Positions 55,289 to 64,000 of a stretch of 64,000 bases of DNA are shown one piece after another. Source of the stretch: Saprospirales bacterium (lineage in GTDB: Bacteria > Bacteroidota > Bacteroidia > Chitinophagales > JADIYW01); NCBI GenBank assembly GCA_016711605.1, contig JADJSS010000046.1, positions 53,885 through 117,884 of the forward strand, given 5' to 3'. Both the position numbers and the translations under genes were made by a program. Below the pieces are notes generated by a model. That model searched no databases and was not told where the DNA came from. It saw only the letters and a program-made list of their open reading frames with translations. How positions within the stretch are numbered: the stretch's first letter is position 1; every line of letters starts with the position of its first letter.

Positions 55289-56569
55289 TTACTTTATTTT
55301 AAATGCTTTTTTAACAGCATCTACATAATCTAATTTTTCCCAAGTAAATAATTCTACTTGTACTTTTTTCTCGTTATCTTTTCCTTTGTTAAAGATTTTA
55401 GTAACTACTTCATTTTTGCGACCCATGTGACCATAAGCTGCTGTTTCACTGTAAATTGGATTACGTAATTTGAAGCGTTGCTCGATTGCATAAGGACGCA
55501 TATCAAAAATCTTTTCTGCAATTTTTGCAATTTCACCATCTGTCATATTTACTTTAGAAGTACCATTAGTATCGATGAATAAACCACAAGGTTTTGCAAC
55601 ACCAATTGCATACGAAACTTGTACCAATACTTCATCAGCAACACCTGCAGCCACTAAATTTTTAGCAATGTGACGAGTTGCATAAGCAGCACTTCTATCT
55701 ACTTTACTTGGATCTTTACCAGAGAATGCACCACCACCGTGCGCACCTTTTCCACCATACGTATCAACAATAATTTTACGACCAGTTAAACCTGTATCAC
55801 CGTGTGGACCACCAATTACGAATTTTCCGGTTGGATTGATGTGATATGTAATTTTGTCGTTGAATAATTTTTGAATAGCAGGTTTCAATTGTTTTTTCAC
55901 TCTTGGAATGATAACTTCAACAATATCTTTTTTGATTTTCGCTAACATTTTTGCATCAGCATCAAAATCATCGTGTTGTGTAGAAACTACAATCGTATCA
56001 ATTCTGATTGGTTGATTATTATCACCATATTCAATAGTAACTTGACTTTTCGCATCTGGACGTAAATATTTTAATTCTTTACCAGCACGACGCGTTTTAG
56101 AAAGCTCTTGCAAAATTTTATGCGCTAAGTCTAAAGCCAAAGGCATGTAGTTATCTGTTTCTTTTGTTGCATATCCAAACATCATTCCTTGGTCACCAGC
56201 ACCTTGAGCATTTGCTTTTGTTTCAAAATCTTCTTTTTTTGCTTTTCTGTCAACACCTTGATTGATATCAGAAGATTGTTCGTGAATAGCAGAAAAAATA
56301 CCACAAGAGTTTGCTTCGAACATGTATTCTGATTTGGTATAACCAATTTTACGAATCACTTCGCGTGCAATATCTTGTACATCTAAATATGCTTTAGATT
56401 TTACTTCACCAGCCAATACAACTTGTCCAGTAGTTACTAATGTTTCACAAGCTACTTTAGATTGTGGATCGTACGCTAAGAAGTTATCTATTAATGCGTC
56501 TGAAATTTGGTCAGCAACTTTGTCCGGATGTCCTTCTGAAACTGATTCTGATGTGAATAAATAAGGCAT
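55289..56569 (-). CDS. metK: S-adenosylmethionine synthetase
   Basis: MetK makes S-adenosylmethionine from methionine and ATP. At 426 aa it is complete: YLFTSESVSEGHPDKVADQI at the start (ATP-binding His), GAGDQGMMFGYATKET, FVIGGPHGDTGLTGRKIIVD, GGGAFSGKDPSKVDRSAAYA, and YAIGVAKPCGLFIDTNGTS. The ATG at 56569 follows a good promoter (56621-56652), and a strong terminator follows the gene. No SAM riboswitch fold is evident in the short leader. Confidence 0.97.
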   Translation of the reverse strand: MPYLFTSESVSEGHPDKVADQISDALIDNFLAYDPQSKVACETLVTTGQVVLAGEVKSKAYLDVQDIAREVIRKIGYTKSEYMFEANSCGIFSAIHEQSSDINQGVDRKAKKEDFETKANAQGAGDQGMMFGYATKETDNYMPLALDLAHKILQELSKTRRAGKELKYLRPDAKSQVTIEYGDNNQPIRIDTIVVSTQHDDFDADAKMLAKIKKDIVEVIIPRVKKQLKPAIQKLFNDKITYHINPTGKFVIGGPHGDTGLTGRKIIVDTYGGKGAHGGGAFSGKDPSKVDRSAAYATRHIAKNLVAAGVADEVLVQVSYAIGVAKPCGLFIDTNGTSKVNMTDGEIAKIAEKIFDMRPYAIEQRFKLRNPIYSETAAYGHMGRKNEVVTKIFNKGKDNEKKVQVELFTWEKLDYVDAVKKAFKIK

Positions 56570-56620
56570 TTCTTTCTTTAATTTTTAATGTTAATATTTT
56601 GAGTAATTTTTTTAGAAGCA

Positions 56621-56652
56621 CAAAAATAGGTAATCTTATAAATAAAACAAAA
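56621..56652 (-). promoter_or_regulatory. metK promoter (Bacteroidota type)
   Basis: On the minus strand TTTTG (56652-56648) and TATTTTTG (56628-56621) are separated by 19 bases, an excellent fit to TTTG-N19-TAnnTTTG. The leader to the ATG is about 45 bases. Confidence 0.75.
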
Positions 56653-56729
56653 TTTGAATCATAATAGATTTCTTGCATTTAGGTTTGTTTTAGTATACCA
56701 AATCATTAATTTTTATTAATTTTCAAGAA

Positions 56730-58017
56730 TGATAACAAAACAGTCTTTCAAATTTAAAAATTGGGCAAAAAATATTGAGCACACTTCACCTTTTTTGCAC
56801 AACCAAGCACTGAAAATGAAATCATAGATTTAGTAAAAAAGCACAATAAAATACGTGTAGTGGGAACTGGTCACTCATGGTCTGCTTTATGCATGAGTGA
56901 TGAATTACTTTTAAATTTAGATAACTACAAACAACTAGTAAACATTGATAAAACGAATAAAACAGCAACTGTTCAAGCTGGTATTAAGTTATGGCAATTG
57001 AATGATTTGTTAGACAAAGAAGGTTTAGCACTTACCAATTTGGGTTCTATTGATCAACAAAGTATTGCAGGTGCTATACAAACTGGCACACACGGAACTG
57101 GTATTGGTTTTCAGAATTTAGCGTCTCAGGTTTTATCTTTTACACTTATAAAAGCAGATGGCGAAAAAATCACCTTACATAAAGAAGATGATTTGTTTAA
57201 TGCAGCCATTATTAGCTTAGGTTGCCTTGGTATAATTTCAGAATTAACCTTGCAAGTAACGGATGCCTATAATTTGCACGACAAAACATACACAAAAAAG
57301 TTTACCGATATTATTGATACTATTGATGACTATATTTATAACAACAATCACTTTAAAATGTGGTGGTTGCCTACTTCAGAAGATGCTATAATTTTTACCT
57401 ATAAGCGAACCAGTGAAAAAACAAACGACTCTTGGTTCCGACAATTTTTTATGGATAAGATTTTATCAGTAATAGGATTTAGATTATGTGTTTTTTTAGG
57501 AAATATTTTCCCAAAATTGCGTGTGCCGTTAAACAAATTCTTAACAGCACAAATGGATGGACCATTAGATAGAATTGAGAAAAGTTATAAAGTTTTTGTG
57601 GTGCCGGAACCACCATTACATCGTGAAACAGAATGGGCTTTTGATGTAAAAAATGCGAAAGAAATTTTAACTGCGTATAGAAATTTATTTTTATCTGGTG
57701 AATTTACATTCAATTTTATACAAGAAATTAGATTTACAAAAGGTGATAATTTTTGGTTGAGTGAATGCAATGGCAGAGACTCTATTTGGATTGGTGCATA
57801 CAACCACGAAGACAAACAATGGAATTCTATTTTACAAGCATTTGAAAAATTTGCAATACAACATAATGGCAGACCACATTACGGAAAAGAGTTTCATGTT
57901 CGTAAAGAATATTTAGCGCAACAATATCCTAAATATGCAGATTTTATTGAACGTCGTAAGCAATTTGATCCAACTAATAAATTTGGAAATAAGTTAATGG
58001 ATGAATTATTTAGTTGA
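56730..58017 (+). pseudogene. FAD-dependent sugar-1,4-lactone oxidase family, one frameshift near the start
   Basis: From the ATG at 56730 the frame reads ITKQSFKFKNWAKNIEHTSP and then shifts: one T is missing in the run 56791-56796. Corrected, FFAQPSTENEIIDLVKKH leads into RVVGTGHSWSALC, the FAD-binding PCMH domain with GAIQTGTHGTGIGFQNLAS. The C-terminal ALO-type domain has YNHEDKQWNSILQAFE, GRPHYGKEFHV and FDPTNKFGN. The family includes D-arabinono-1,4-lactone and L-gulonolactone oxidases and alditol oxidases. A shorter product from an internal start would lack the first FAD-binding strand. No neighbour hints at a substrate. Confidence 0.8.
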
Positions 58018-58623
58018 TTATTTTACTTCACAAACTACTAACAATTTGTCATCAACAAAACCTTCGAGCTTGTCTCCTATTTGCACTGGACCAACGCCTT
58101 GTGGTGTGCCTGTATAAATTAAATCGCCTTGTTGCAGCGTAAAGAATTGAGAGATATAACTTATGATTTCATCGAACGAAAAAATCAACATCGTTGTATC
58201 ACCTTGCTGAACGATTTCATTATTTTTTTTAATCGTAAACGAAATGACTTTATCTTTTTCTAAAGCAATGACATCACCAATAAACGCTGAGCCATCGAAA
58301 CCTTTTGCAATTTCCCAGGGCCAACCTTTTTTCTTTTGTTCTGCCTGAATATCGCGCGCTGTAAAATCAAAACCTAAGGTAAACGCATCGTAATATTTAT
58401 GCGCGAATTTTTTATCTATTTTCTTTCCATTTTTACAAACACGCAACACAATTTCGCCTTCGTAATGCACATCTTTAGAAAAATCTGGATAATAAAATGG
58501 TTGTCCATTTTTAAGCAATGCAGTTGGTGGTTTCATAAATATTACTGGACTTTCCGGAAAATTGAAATGTTTCATTTCCGCAATGTGTTCTCTGTAATTT
58601 AAACCGACGCAAAATATTTTCAT
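58018..58623 (-). CDS. fumarylacetoacetate hydrolase (FAH) family protein
   Basis: A 201-aa enzyme from the ATG at 58623 (MKIFCVGLNYREHIAEM); an upstream extension is translated from repeat-like AT-rich DNA. Metal ligands are in DVHYEGEIVLRV (E-x-E) and the distal Asp in FTLGFDFTARDIQAEQ. WPWEIAKGFDGSAFIGDV and LIYTGTPQGVGPVQIGDKLE complete the family signature. Such proteins act on acylpyruvates (fumarylpyruvate, oxaloacetate); the true substrate is unknown. Its stop overlaps the stop of the lactone-oxidase gene in the opposite direction. It probably follows pth in one unit. Confidence 0.9.
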   Translation of the reverse strand: MKIFCVGLNYREHIAEMKHFNFPESPVIFMKPPTALLKNGQPFYYPDFSKDVHYEGEIVLRVCKNGKKIDKKFAHKYYDAFTLGFDFTARDIQAEQKKKGWPWEIAKGFDGSAFIGDVIALEKDKVISFTIKKNNEIVQQGDTTMLIFSFDEIISYISQFFTLQQGDLIYTGTPQGVGPVQIGDKLEGFVDDKLLVVCEVK

Positions 58624-58692
58624 GTGTTTCGTATTTAGTATTGTGTACTTAGTATTGCGAACTACTTTATACGTAATACGCACTACTTAATA

Positions 58693-59259
58693 CTATTTGT
58701 TATTAAATGTACTCATGGTATTCATTAAACCAGTTGTACAAAAAGAATGAATAATTCCAACCGCTACATCGATGCGCAATTTCAATTCAATTTCTTGATC
58801 TGGTTTCCATTTTCCTAACACATAATCTACTTGTTTGCCTTTTGGAAAATCGTTGCCAATGCCAAATTTTAAGCGTGGATAGTCTTGCGTCAGTAATTCT
58901 TCTTGTATTGATTTTAAACCGTTGTGACCAGCATCACTGCCTTTTCCACGCACTCGCAATTGTCCAAAAGGCAATGCTAAATCATCAACAATCACAAAAA
59001 TATTTTCTACAGGAATTTTCAATTCATTCATCCAGTATTTGATGGCTTTCCCACTCAAATTCATATAAGTAGTTGGCTTGATAATATGAAATTGTTTTCC
59101 TTTAAAAGTCGTTTTACCATAAATAGCCAAACGTGCAATATCAAAGGTAACATCAATTTCTTTTGCCAATGCATCTACTACATCAAAGCCAATATTATGA
59201 CGCGTGTGTTCATATTCTTTACCAATATTTCCAAGACCAACAATTAAGTATTTTGACAT
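58693..59259 (-). CDS. pth: peptidyl-tRNA hydrolase
   Basis: Pth frees peptides from prematurely released peptidyl-tRNA. At 188 aa it is complete: KYLIVGLGNIGKEYEHTRHN with the catalytic His, KPTTYMNLSGKAIKYW, VIVDDLALPFGQLRVRGKGS with the catalytic Asp, and DAGHNGLKSI. The ATG overlaps the stop of the upstream exported-protein gene by one base, so the two are translationally coupled. Confidence 0.95.
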   Translation of the reverse strand: MSKYLIVGLGNIGKEYEHTRHNIGFDVVDALAKEIDVTFDIARLAIYGKTTFKGKQFHIIKPTTYMNLSGKAIKYWMNELKIPVENIFVIVDDLALPFGQLRVRGKGSDAGHNGLKSIQEELLTQDYPRLKFGIGNDFPKGKQVDYVLGKWKPDQEIELKLRIDVAVGIIHSFCTTGLMNTMSTFNNK

Positions 59260-59906
59260 TATTTTTTAAATTGAGCTGAATTAATAATTGCCATCAGTTC
59301 ACTCCGTTCCTCTTCAGTAGAATAGGTGATAATAAATGTTAAAGCATATCTCTGTAGAATTGATGAAATATATTCTTGCTTAACTATTGATTCACTTATA
59401 TTGCAACTCATTTTATAAAAATCTACTTTACTGATGACTTTTTTCTCATAAGTAGAATCGCAACTAAATTTTATATTACTTTGGTTAAGAGCAGCTCTTG
59501 CATGAAAAAGATAATCTGAACCTAACTTTACACCAGGTAACATTAATACATTTTCTGCCATAACCATTAATGATGGATTGAAAGCAACTGGTGCACCAAC
59601 TTCATATTTAACGACCATTAACAATGTCATAGAGTTGACATCTACTTTCTCCATTTCCTTACTTAATATTTCATCTTTAAATTCAATAATATCTTTTCCC
59701 TTTGTTATTGCAAAATCTATCTGCGTTTTATTTTGAACAAACCATGTTGAAGGAACAGTTACTTTAAAACCAAAGAAAGGGTTTGTATAAATGGTATCTT
59801 CCATTCTACCATAGTTGAATGGATATTTGATTTCATTTGATTTTGGATTATCTGCAAATACATAAATTGCAGTTAAGATTAAAAGAAGTGTGATTGTTTT
59901 TTTCAT
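59259..59906 (-). CDS. hypothetical exported protein
   Basis: A 215-aa protein with a signal peptide (KKTITLLLILTAIYVFADNP). The mature part has TNPFFGFKVTVPSTWFVQNK, like a PsbP/DUF1795-type domain that begins with FxVxVP..W, then a mixed region with two cysteines and ends FIITYSTEEERSELMAIINS. The PsbP-like reading is tentative. It is coupled to pth by a one-base overlap and is preceded by the terminator of the metalloprotease gene. Confidence 0.7.
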   Translation of the reverse strand: MKKTITLLLILTAIYVFADNPKSNEIKYPFNYGRMEDTIYTNPFFGFKVTVPSTWFVQNKTQIDFAITKGKDIIEFKDEILSKEMEKVDVNSMTLLMVVKYEVGAPVAFNPSLMVMAENVLMLPGVKLGSDYLFHARAALNQSNIKFSCDSTYEKKVISKVDFYKMSCNISESIVKQEYISSILQRYALTFIITYSTEEERSELMAIINSAQFKK

Positions 59907-59908
59907 AT

Positions 59909-59934
59909 AAAAAAGGTCAGCAAAATGCTGACCT
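59909..59934 (-). terminator. intrinsic terminator of the metalloprotease gene
   Basis: AGGTCAGC (59914-59921) pairs with GCTGACCT (59927-59934) around AAAAT; on the minus strand a T tract follows and runs to three bases before the next ATG (59906). Confidence 0.75.
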
Positions 59935-59960
59935 CAAATCTAAATAAAATTTTAAAATTA

Positions 59961-62900
59961 TTATTGAACAATAATATTTTGTGTACTGATTCCATCTTCG
60001 TTTTTCAAGGTAATAAAGTACATACCTTTAGCAACATCATTCAAGTTGAATCGTTTTACGTTTTCACCTTGTTGTATGTTTAATTCATCTTTCAATATTT
60101 CCTGACCAGTAACATTATACAATGTTAAATCATATTTTGCTGATTTAAGAGCCGTAATTTTTATGTCAAAGAAACCATTGTTTGGATTTGGATAAATAGC
60201 AAAACTAATGTCTAACTTGTTTGATTTAATTCCTGTAGGCAACGATGCATTATAAGTTGCAGAAAGCTCAGATTCGCAATTAGTAGTTATGATTTTAACC
60301 GTGTAAATATTATTGACTGTAAATTTATAGTATGGAACTGTTGTTGCAGCAACTAAATCTCCATTTAAATACCAATTATACGTTGCACCTGCAACAATTA
60401 CATTGCTAAACAACGTATCGTGGCTTTGTGAAATACTTGGTTTTGCTGGCAATTGCTCAACTGTCAACGTTAAATTCACAGTACTGTCACAACCTAATGA
60501 AGTTTGCAATACAACAGTATGTAAACCATCTGTATTGAATGTTTGATTTCCAATAGTCACACTTTCATTTGAACAAATAGTTTGTGCAATGTCTGTTGTT
60601 TTTGTTGGATTCACCGTCAACGTTAAATTCACTGTGCTATCGCAACCTGTTGAAGTTTGCAAAATTACTGTATGTAAACCTTCTGTATTGAATGTTTGAT
60701 TTCCTACGGTAACACTTCCATTTGAACAAATAGTCTGCTCGATGTCTGTTGTTTTAGTTGGATTTACTGTCAACGTTAAATTCACTGTGCTATCACAACC
60801 TGTTGATGTTTGTAACACTACTGTATGCAAACCATCTGTATTGAATGTTTGATTTCCAATAGTCACACTTCCATTTGAACAAATAGTCTGCGCGATGTCT
60901 GTTGTTTTAGTTGGATTTACTGTCAACGTTAAATTCACCGTGCTATCACAACCTGTTGATGTTTGCAACACTACTGTATGTAAACCTGCTGTATTGAATG
61001 TTTGTGTGCCAACAGTAACACTACTATTCGAACAAATCGTTTGTGCAATATCTGTTGTTTTAGTTGGATTTACTGTCAACGTTAAATTCACTGTGCTATC
61101 ACAACCTAATGATGTTTGTAATACTACAGTATGTAAACCTTCCGTATTGAATGTTTGATTTCCAATCGTGTAATTTTCATTGCTACAAATGGTAGATGAT
61201 AGATTTGTAGTTGCTGTTGGTTTTACGGTAACTAAAACAGAATCTACTGCAGTACAACCATCGTTAGTCACTGTAACTGAATAGTAAGTATTTACTAATG
61301 GCGCAACTTTTATAGTTTGATTTGGACTACCTGTACTCCAAATGCAGGTTGCACCTAATAAATAATCTGCAGTTATTTCTATAGAATCACCAGCACATGT
61401 TGTTGGTGTAGTTGGTGTAAATACAAATGTTGGCGTTGGTTTTACTTGTATGGTTTTATTGAATGCAGCGCTTGCAATTCCAGCTTTATATGCAATTATA
61501 CTAATGTTGAAAAATCCGGAATTATTAAAGGTAGAAGCAACAGTTGTTAAAGAAATAGAAGTTGATGGTGAACCACCATTAATGCTCCAACGAACAGAAT
61601 CAACTGGTCCGGTAGATGTATTGGTGAACGTGATAGTGGTACCTTCGCAAATAACAGAATCACTTGCAGTAAATTTAGATACTACTGGTGGAATGCCTTG
61701 GTTAATTTTTATCCAACCATTATTCAAATCAAAGAAAACATTTCCATGTCCTTTTACTTTTATTCTTGCAGACGCATTGGCAGTTACAACATCAGGAATT
61801 AAAACCGATTCCGTTCCATCATTGGTAACGTTGCTTGCTAATAAATAAGGAAACGTTCTTGCACTATCCAACGATAAATAAATATCTACATTAGAACAAG
61901 AAATTGGTGACGCAGTTGTATTAGCAACGTCCCAATTGATAGTTTGTGTCGTATTTCCGTTGAAAGCTGAAGCCGTAGCAAAACTCGTCACTCTAAATAA
62001 AGTTGGCGTCACCACAGATTTTAATAATAAATCAGTATTCGGTGCGTTGAATGCGCCGTAACCATTATCATTATCTCTAACAGTACATCTGAATTTAATA
62101 TTTCGTGCTACTTCAGGCAATACTTCACCTTTATATTTGATTGAATTATTAATTAAACTGTCCCAAACTGGAAATACACGTGTGCCGGAAACAGTAGGTA
62201 AAAACGAACGAAATAATGGTGCTGTTGTGTTATTGGCAACATTCCAGTTTCCCTGAGGACCCAAATCATATTCTTCCCAACAATAATTTAAAGGATGGTT
62301 TTCTGCATCTGTAGCAGAAGTTGTTATTTCAAAACTGGTTTTATAAGGAATGTTGAATGTTGCAGCATAATTGGCTACAGTTGGTGGCGTATTCGAATTT
62401 GCTGGAATGACAGCGCAAGAAGTGGAAGAAATGTAAGTATACATTTCTTCAATACTTTTTCTATGAAAATAATCATCTGAATGTAAGGCAATATCATTCG
62501 CATCACAGATACCAGCATAACCCATAATGGTAGTTGCACTACCTGGTTCGTAAGCTGCATTTCCTGCACGGTTGCCACCACAAGCACCCGTTCCAGCATT
62601 AAACGTATGGTTGGCTCCATATTGATGACCCATTTCATGTGCTACATAATCTATATCAAAACCATCGCCTACTGGTGTTCCAGAACCCGTTACACCATTC
62701 GCTTTGTCGCCAGTTACACAAATAACACCTAAACCAGCAACACCACCACCACCAGTACTAAACACATGTCCGATGTCGTAATTCGCATTGCCAATTCTGG
62801 CGTCGCAAACGGTTTGGTTTTGTCCTAACATGGCGCCACCATTATTGTTAGAAAAGTTATCACTTGTAATAAAAATTAAGGTATCATTATTCGCCACTAA

Positions 62901-63674
62901 ATTCATGTGAATCGATAAATCTTTTTCAAAAACACCATTTACTCTATTCATAGAAGTAACCATAGCAGCTAATACACGCGCTTTAGTGGGTCCTGGACTT
63001 GCTACTGCTGCAGAATATTCAATCGTACAAGATAGAGCCAACCGAAATATGCGTCGTTTGCCATCTGGAACTATAAGATTATCACTACCTGTTGATTGAT
63101 TGTTAGAACCGATTAATGAGTTAGAATTTGTTTGATTCGCTATTTTCTCTGTTAATGTTTCTGTTTGACAAGGTGCGTATTGAGCAGTTTGTCGAGTATA
63201 AAATTTCTTGTAATAGCAATTGTAATAGCCACTGTTGATATTGGAATATGGATCAATGAAATACACACCTTCTTTGGCAAACACCATTGCATGGAAACCA
63301 AATTCTGTATAATCTAATTTTGCAGTCACCGAAGCATCATCCACAGAAATTGCCTGATAGGTTTTTATCATTGGATATTTTGCCGCTAATGCAGGTTCCA
63401 TACATACACTTTCAAAAACTTTAAAATCTTTCGTCGTTCCATCTGGAGTAGGCAAAGCGAAAATTACAAAGCGACCACTTTCTTCGCTTGGAATGTTTGG
63501 CTGCAATTGTTTAAATGCAACATCATCTAACTGAAGGAACGATGTAATTTGCGGAATAATTTTGCGTTCGCCAGAAATTTGAATGTTCTTATTCGTTACT
63601 TTTTGCCACATCGAATTTGTTGCAAACGAGTTAAACATCGTGATGCTAAGAATAAAAGATAAAAAATAGTTCAT
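59961..63674 (-). CDS. T9SS-exported reprolysin-like metalloprotease with 51-aa repeats
   Basis: A 1,237-aa secreted protease. After a signal peptide (MNYFLSFILSITMFNSFAT) and a propeptide-like region, the M12B/reprolysin-type catalytic domain carries the zinc site DYVAHEMGHQYGANHTFN (HExxHxxxxxH) and the Met-turn region TIMGYAG. A beta-sandwich part and a PKD/Ig-like module (about 670-760) follow. Then come five 51-aa repeats (QTICSNGSVTVGNQTFNT, GLHTVVLQTSTGCDSTVNL), and a T9SS type A sorting domain (FAIYPNPNNGFFDIKI, LNDVAKGMYFITLKNEDG). It is probably a surface-bound or released degradative enzyme. Its promoter region may include TATATTTG near 63757. Confidence 0.92.
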   Translation of the reverse strand: MNYFLSFILSITMFNSFATNSMWQKVTNKNIQISGERKIIPQITSFLQLDDVAFKQLQPNIPSEESGRFVIFALPTPDGTTKDFKVFESVCMEPALAAKYPMIKTYQAISVDDASVTAKLDYTEFGFHAMVFAKEGVYFIDPYSNINSGYYNCYYKKFYTRQTAQYAPCQTETLTEKIANQTNSNSLIGSNNQSTGSDNLIVPDGKRRIFRLALSCTIEYSAAVASPGPTKARVLAAMVTSMNRVNGVFEKDLSIHMNLVANNDTLIFITSDNFSNNNGGAMLGQNQTVCDARIGNANYDIGHVFSTGGGGVAGLGVICVTGDKANGVTGSGTPVGDGFDIDYVAHEMGHQYGANHTFNAGTGACGGNRAGNAAYEPGSATTIMGYAGICDANDIALHSDDYFHRKSIEEMYTYISSTSCAVIPANSNTPPTVANYAATFNIPYKTSFEITTSATDAENHPLNYCWEEYDLGPQGNWNVANNTTAPLFRSFLPTVSGTRVFPVWDSLINNSIKYKGEVLPEVARNIKFRCTVRDNDNGYGAFNAPNTDLLLKSVVTPTLFRVTSFATASAFNGNTTQTINWDVANTTASPISCSNVDIYLSLDSARTFPYLLASNVTNDGTESVLIPDVVTANASARIKVKGHGNVFFDLNNGWIKINQGIPPVVSKFTASDSVICEGTTITFTNTSTGPVDSVRWSINGGSPSTSISLTTVASTFNNSGFFNISIIAYKAGIASAAFNKTIQVKPTPTFVFTPTTPTTCAGDSIEITADYLLGATCIWSTGSPNQTIKVAPLVNTYYSVTVTNDGCTAVDSVLVTVKPTATTNLSSTICSNENYTIGNQTFNTEGLHTVVLQTSLGCDSTVNLTLTVNPTKTTDIAQTICSNSSVTVGTQTFNTAGLHTVVLQTSTGCDSTVNLTLTVNPTKTTDIAQTICSNGSVTIGNQTFNTDGLHTVVLQTSTGCDSTVNLTLTVNPTKTTDIEQTICSNGSVTVGNQTFNTEGLHTVILQTSTGCDSTVNLTLTVNPTKTTDIAQTICSNESVTIGNQTFNTDGLHTVVLQTSLGCDSTVNLTLTVEQLPAKPSISQSHDTLFSNVIVAGATYNWYLNGDLVAATTVPYYKFTVNNIYTVKIITTNCESELSATYNASLPTGIKSNKLDISFAIYPNPNNGFFDIKITALKSAKYDLTLYNVTGQEILKDELNIQQGENVKRFNLNDVAKGMYFITLKNEDGISTQNIIVQ
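60441..61206. repeat. five tandem 153-bp coding repeats
   Basis: Markers at 60594, 60747, 60900 and 61053 are exactly 153 bases apart, one 51-aa unit each. The units differ at scattered third positions and a few residues, so they are older than the repeats in the fibronectin-type gene. Confidence 0.88.
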
Positions 63675-64000
63675 TAGTGTTGATTTTGGTAGTTGCTATT
63701 TAGTTGAATTAGAATCTGAAAAGTATGAATACGGCTTATTGCAGATTTTCGCAAACAAATATAACACTTGATATTCAAATTCTTACTTGATGTCCATCAA
63801 TAGATGTTGATAACACAGAAAAGCGAGAAAAGCAGATAGCAATACCAACCAGCAGCAATAAAAATCTGCTTTGTAGAAATCTAGTGTAAAAGCGTAGCTA
63901 TAGCTCGTGTCTCACGAGCCATGTATATTATTCCATAGGAATAAACTGTTTATAGATATGGCTGCGTATAAAACACAGCTCCATCGGAGCGACCTGTTTG
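63675..64000. repeat. gene-free right edge with REP-like hairpins
   Basis: No gene is seen in these 326 bases. Three small hairpins lie in a row: GCTCGTG-TCT-CACGAGC (63903-63919), TTATTCC-ATA-GGAATAA (63928-63944) and GCTCC-ATC-GGAGC (63978-63990), the last followed by GACCTGTTTG. This style of element is, from memory, widely dispersed in Bacteroidota genomes. The element runs off the window. Confidence 0.6.

Noticed and set aside
56570..56620. SAM riboswitch upstream of metK
   Set aside because: The leader is only about 45 bases, AT-rich and without the needed helices.
60895..61158. Plus-strand open frame with internal repeats
   Set aside because: It is the shadow of the 51-aa tandem repeats of the minus-strand metalloprotease gene; its repeat structure is inherited from that gene.
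60441..61206. 153-bp repeats as a possible CRISPR array
   Set aside because: The units are coding throughout, with no spacer-like variation and no cas genes nearby.

Overview
The window is about 64 kb of AT-rich DNA from a member of the Bacteroidota. The evidence is two secreted proteins with type IX secretion (T9SS) C-terminal sorting domains, a long-form (about 474 aa) glyceraldehyde-3-phosphate dehydrogenase, promoters of the TTTG-N19/20-TAnnTTTG type, little Shine-Dalgarno signal, and DUF4369/TlpA and GxxExxY families. A Chitinophagales-like lineage is my guess; the sequence does not settle it. There is no phage, plasmid, transposase gene or CRISPR array.

Layout. 1-4.4 kb: tail of rpoD, a badly frameshifted GAPDH gene, a GxxExxY gene with a premature stop inside an inverted-repeat cassette, and ffh. 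4.4-6.4 kb: RNase R. 6.5-14 kb: the most unusual locus. On the minus strand are a membrane-anchored PspA-like coiled-coil protein, a second coiled-coil protein and an AAA+ ATPase carrying PH-like and TerB-like regions. Divergently on the plus strand are a NitT/TauT-type substrate-binding protein fused to an OmpA peptidoglycan-binding domain, an ABC permease and its ATPase. I read this as an envelope-stress or membrane-maintenance system. 14-19 kb: small stress and hypothetical genes with three decayed genes. 19-24.4 kb: a minus-strand run alaS-gatB-TlpA-like reductase. 24.5-34 kb: mixed housekeeping and hypothetical genes (2OG oxygenase, nucleoid-associated protein, M23 peptidase, MerR, TPR, hemE, ftsE, DUF2804) with three copies of a MITE-like repeat. 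34-45 kb: photolyase, class IV aminotransferase, UbiA-like protein, M42 peptidase, hemH, hemL, a large NtrY-like histidine kinase split by one base, and mazG. 45-50 kb: a split histidine kinase with its OmpR-type regulator, DUF3089, PAP2, tRNA-His. 50-59 kb: ahcY, a Crp/Fnr regulator, tRNA-Ser, a fibronectin-repeat T9SS protein and metK (ahcY and metK both serve the S-adenosylmethionine cycle), then a sugar-lactone oxidase, a FAH-family hydrolase and pth. 60-63.7 kb: a large T9SS metalloprotease with five 51-aa repeats. The right edge holds REP-like hairpins.

A window-wide theme is the large number of single-base lesions. About a dozen genes would read through if one base were added or removed (six such sites lie in GAPDH alone), while essential genes such as alaS, gatB, ffh and metK are intact. 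Either the genome is decaying accessory and paralogous genes, or the assembly keeps uncorrected indels. Sequence alone cannot separate these, so each case is annotated as a frameshifted gene with the lesion position.
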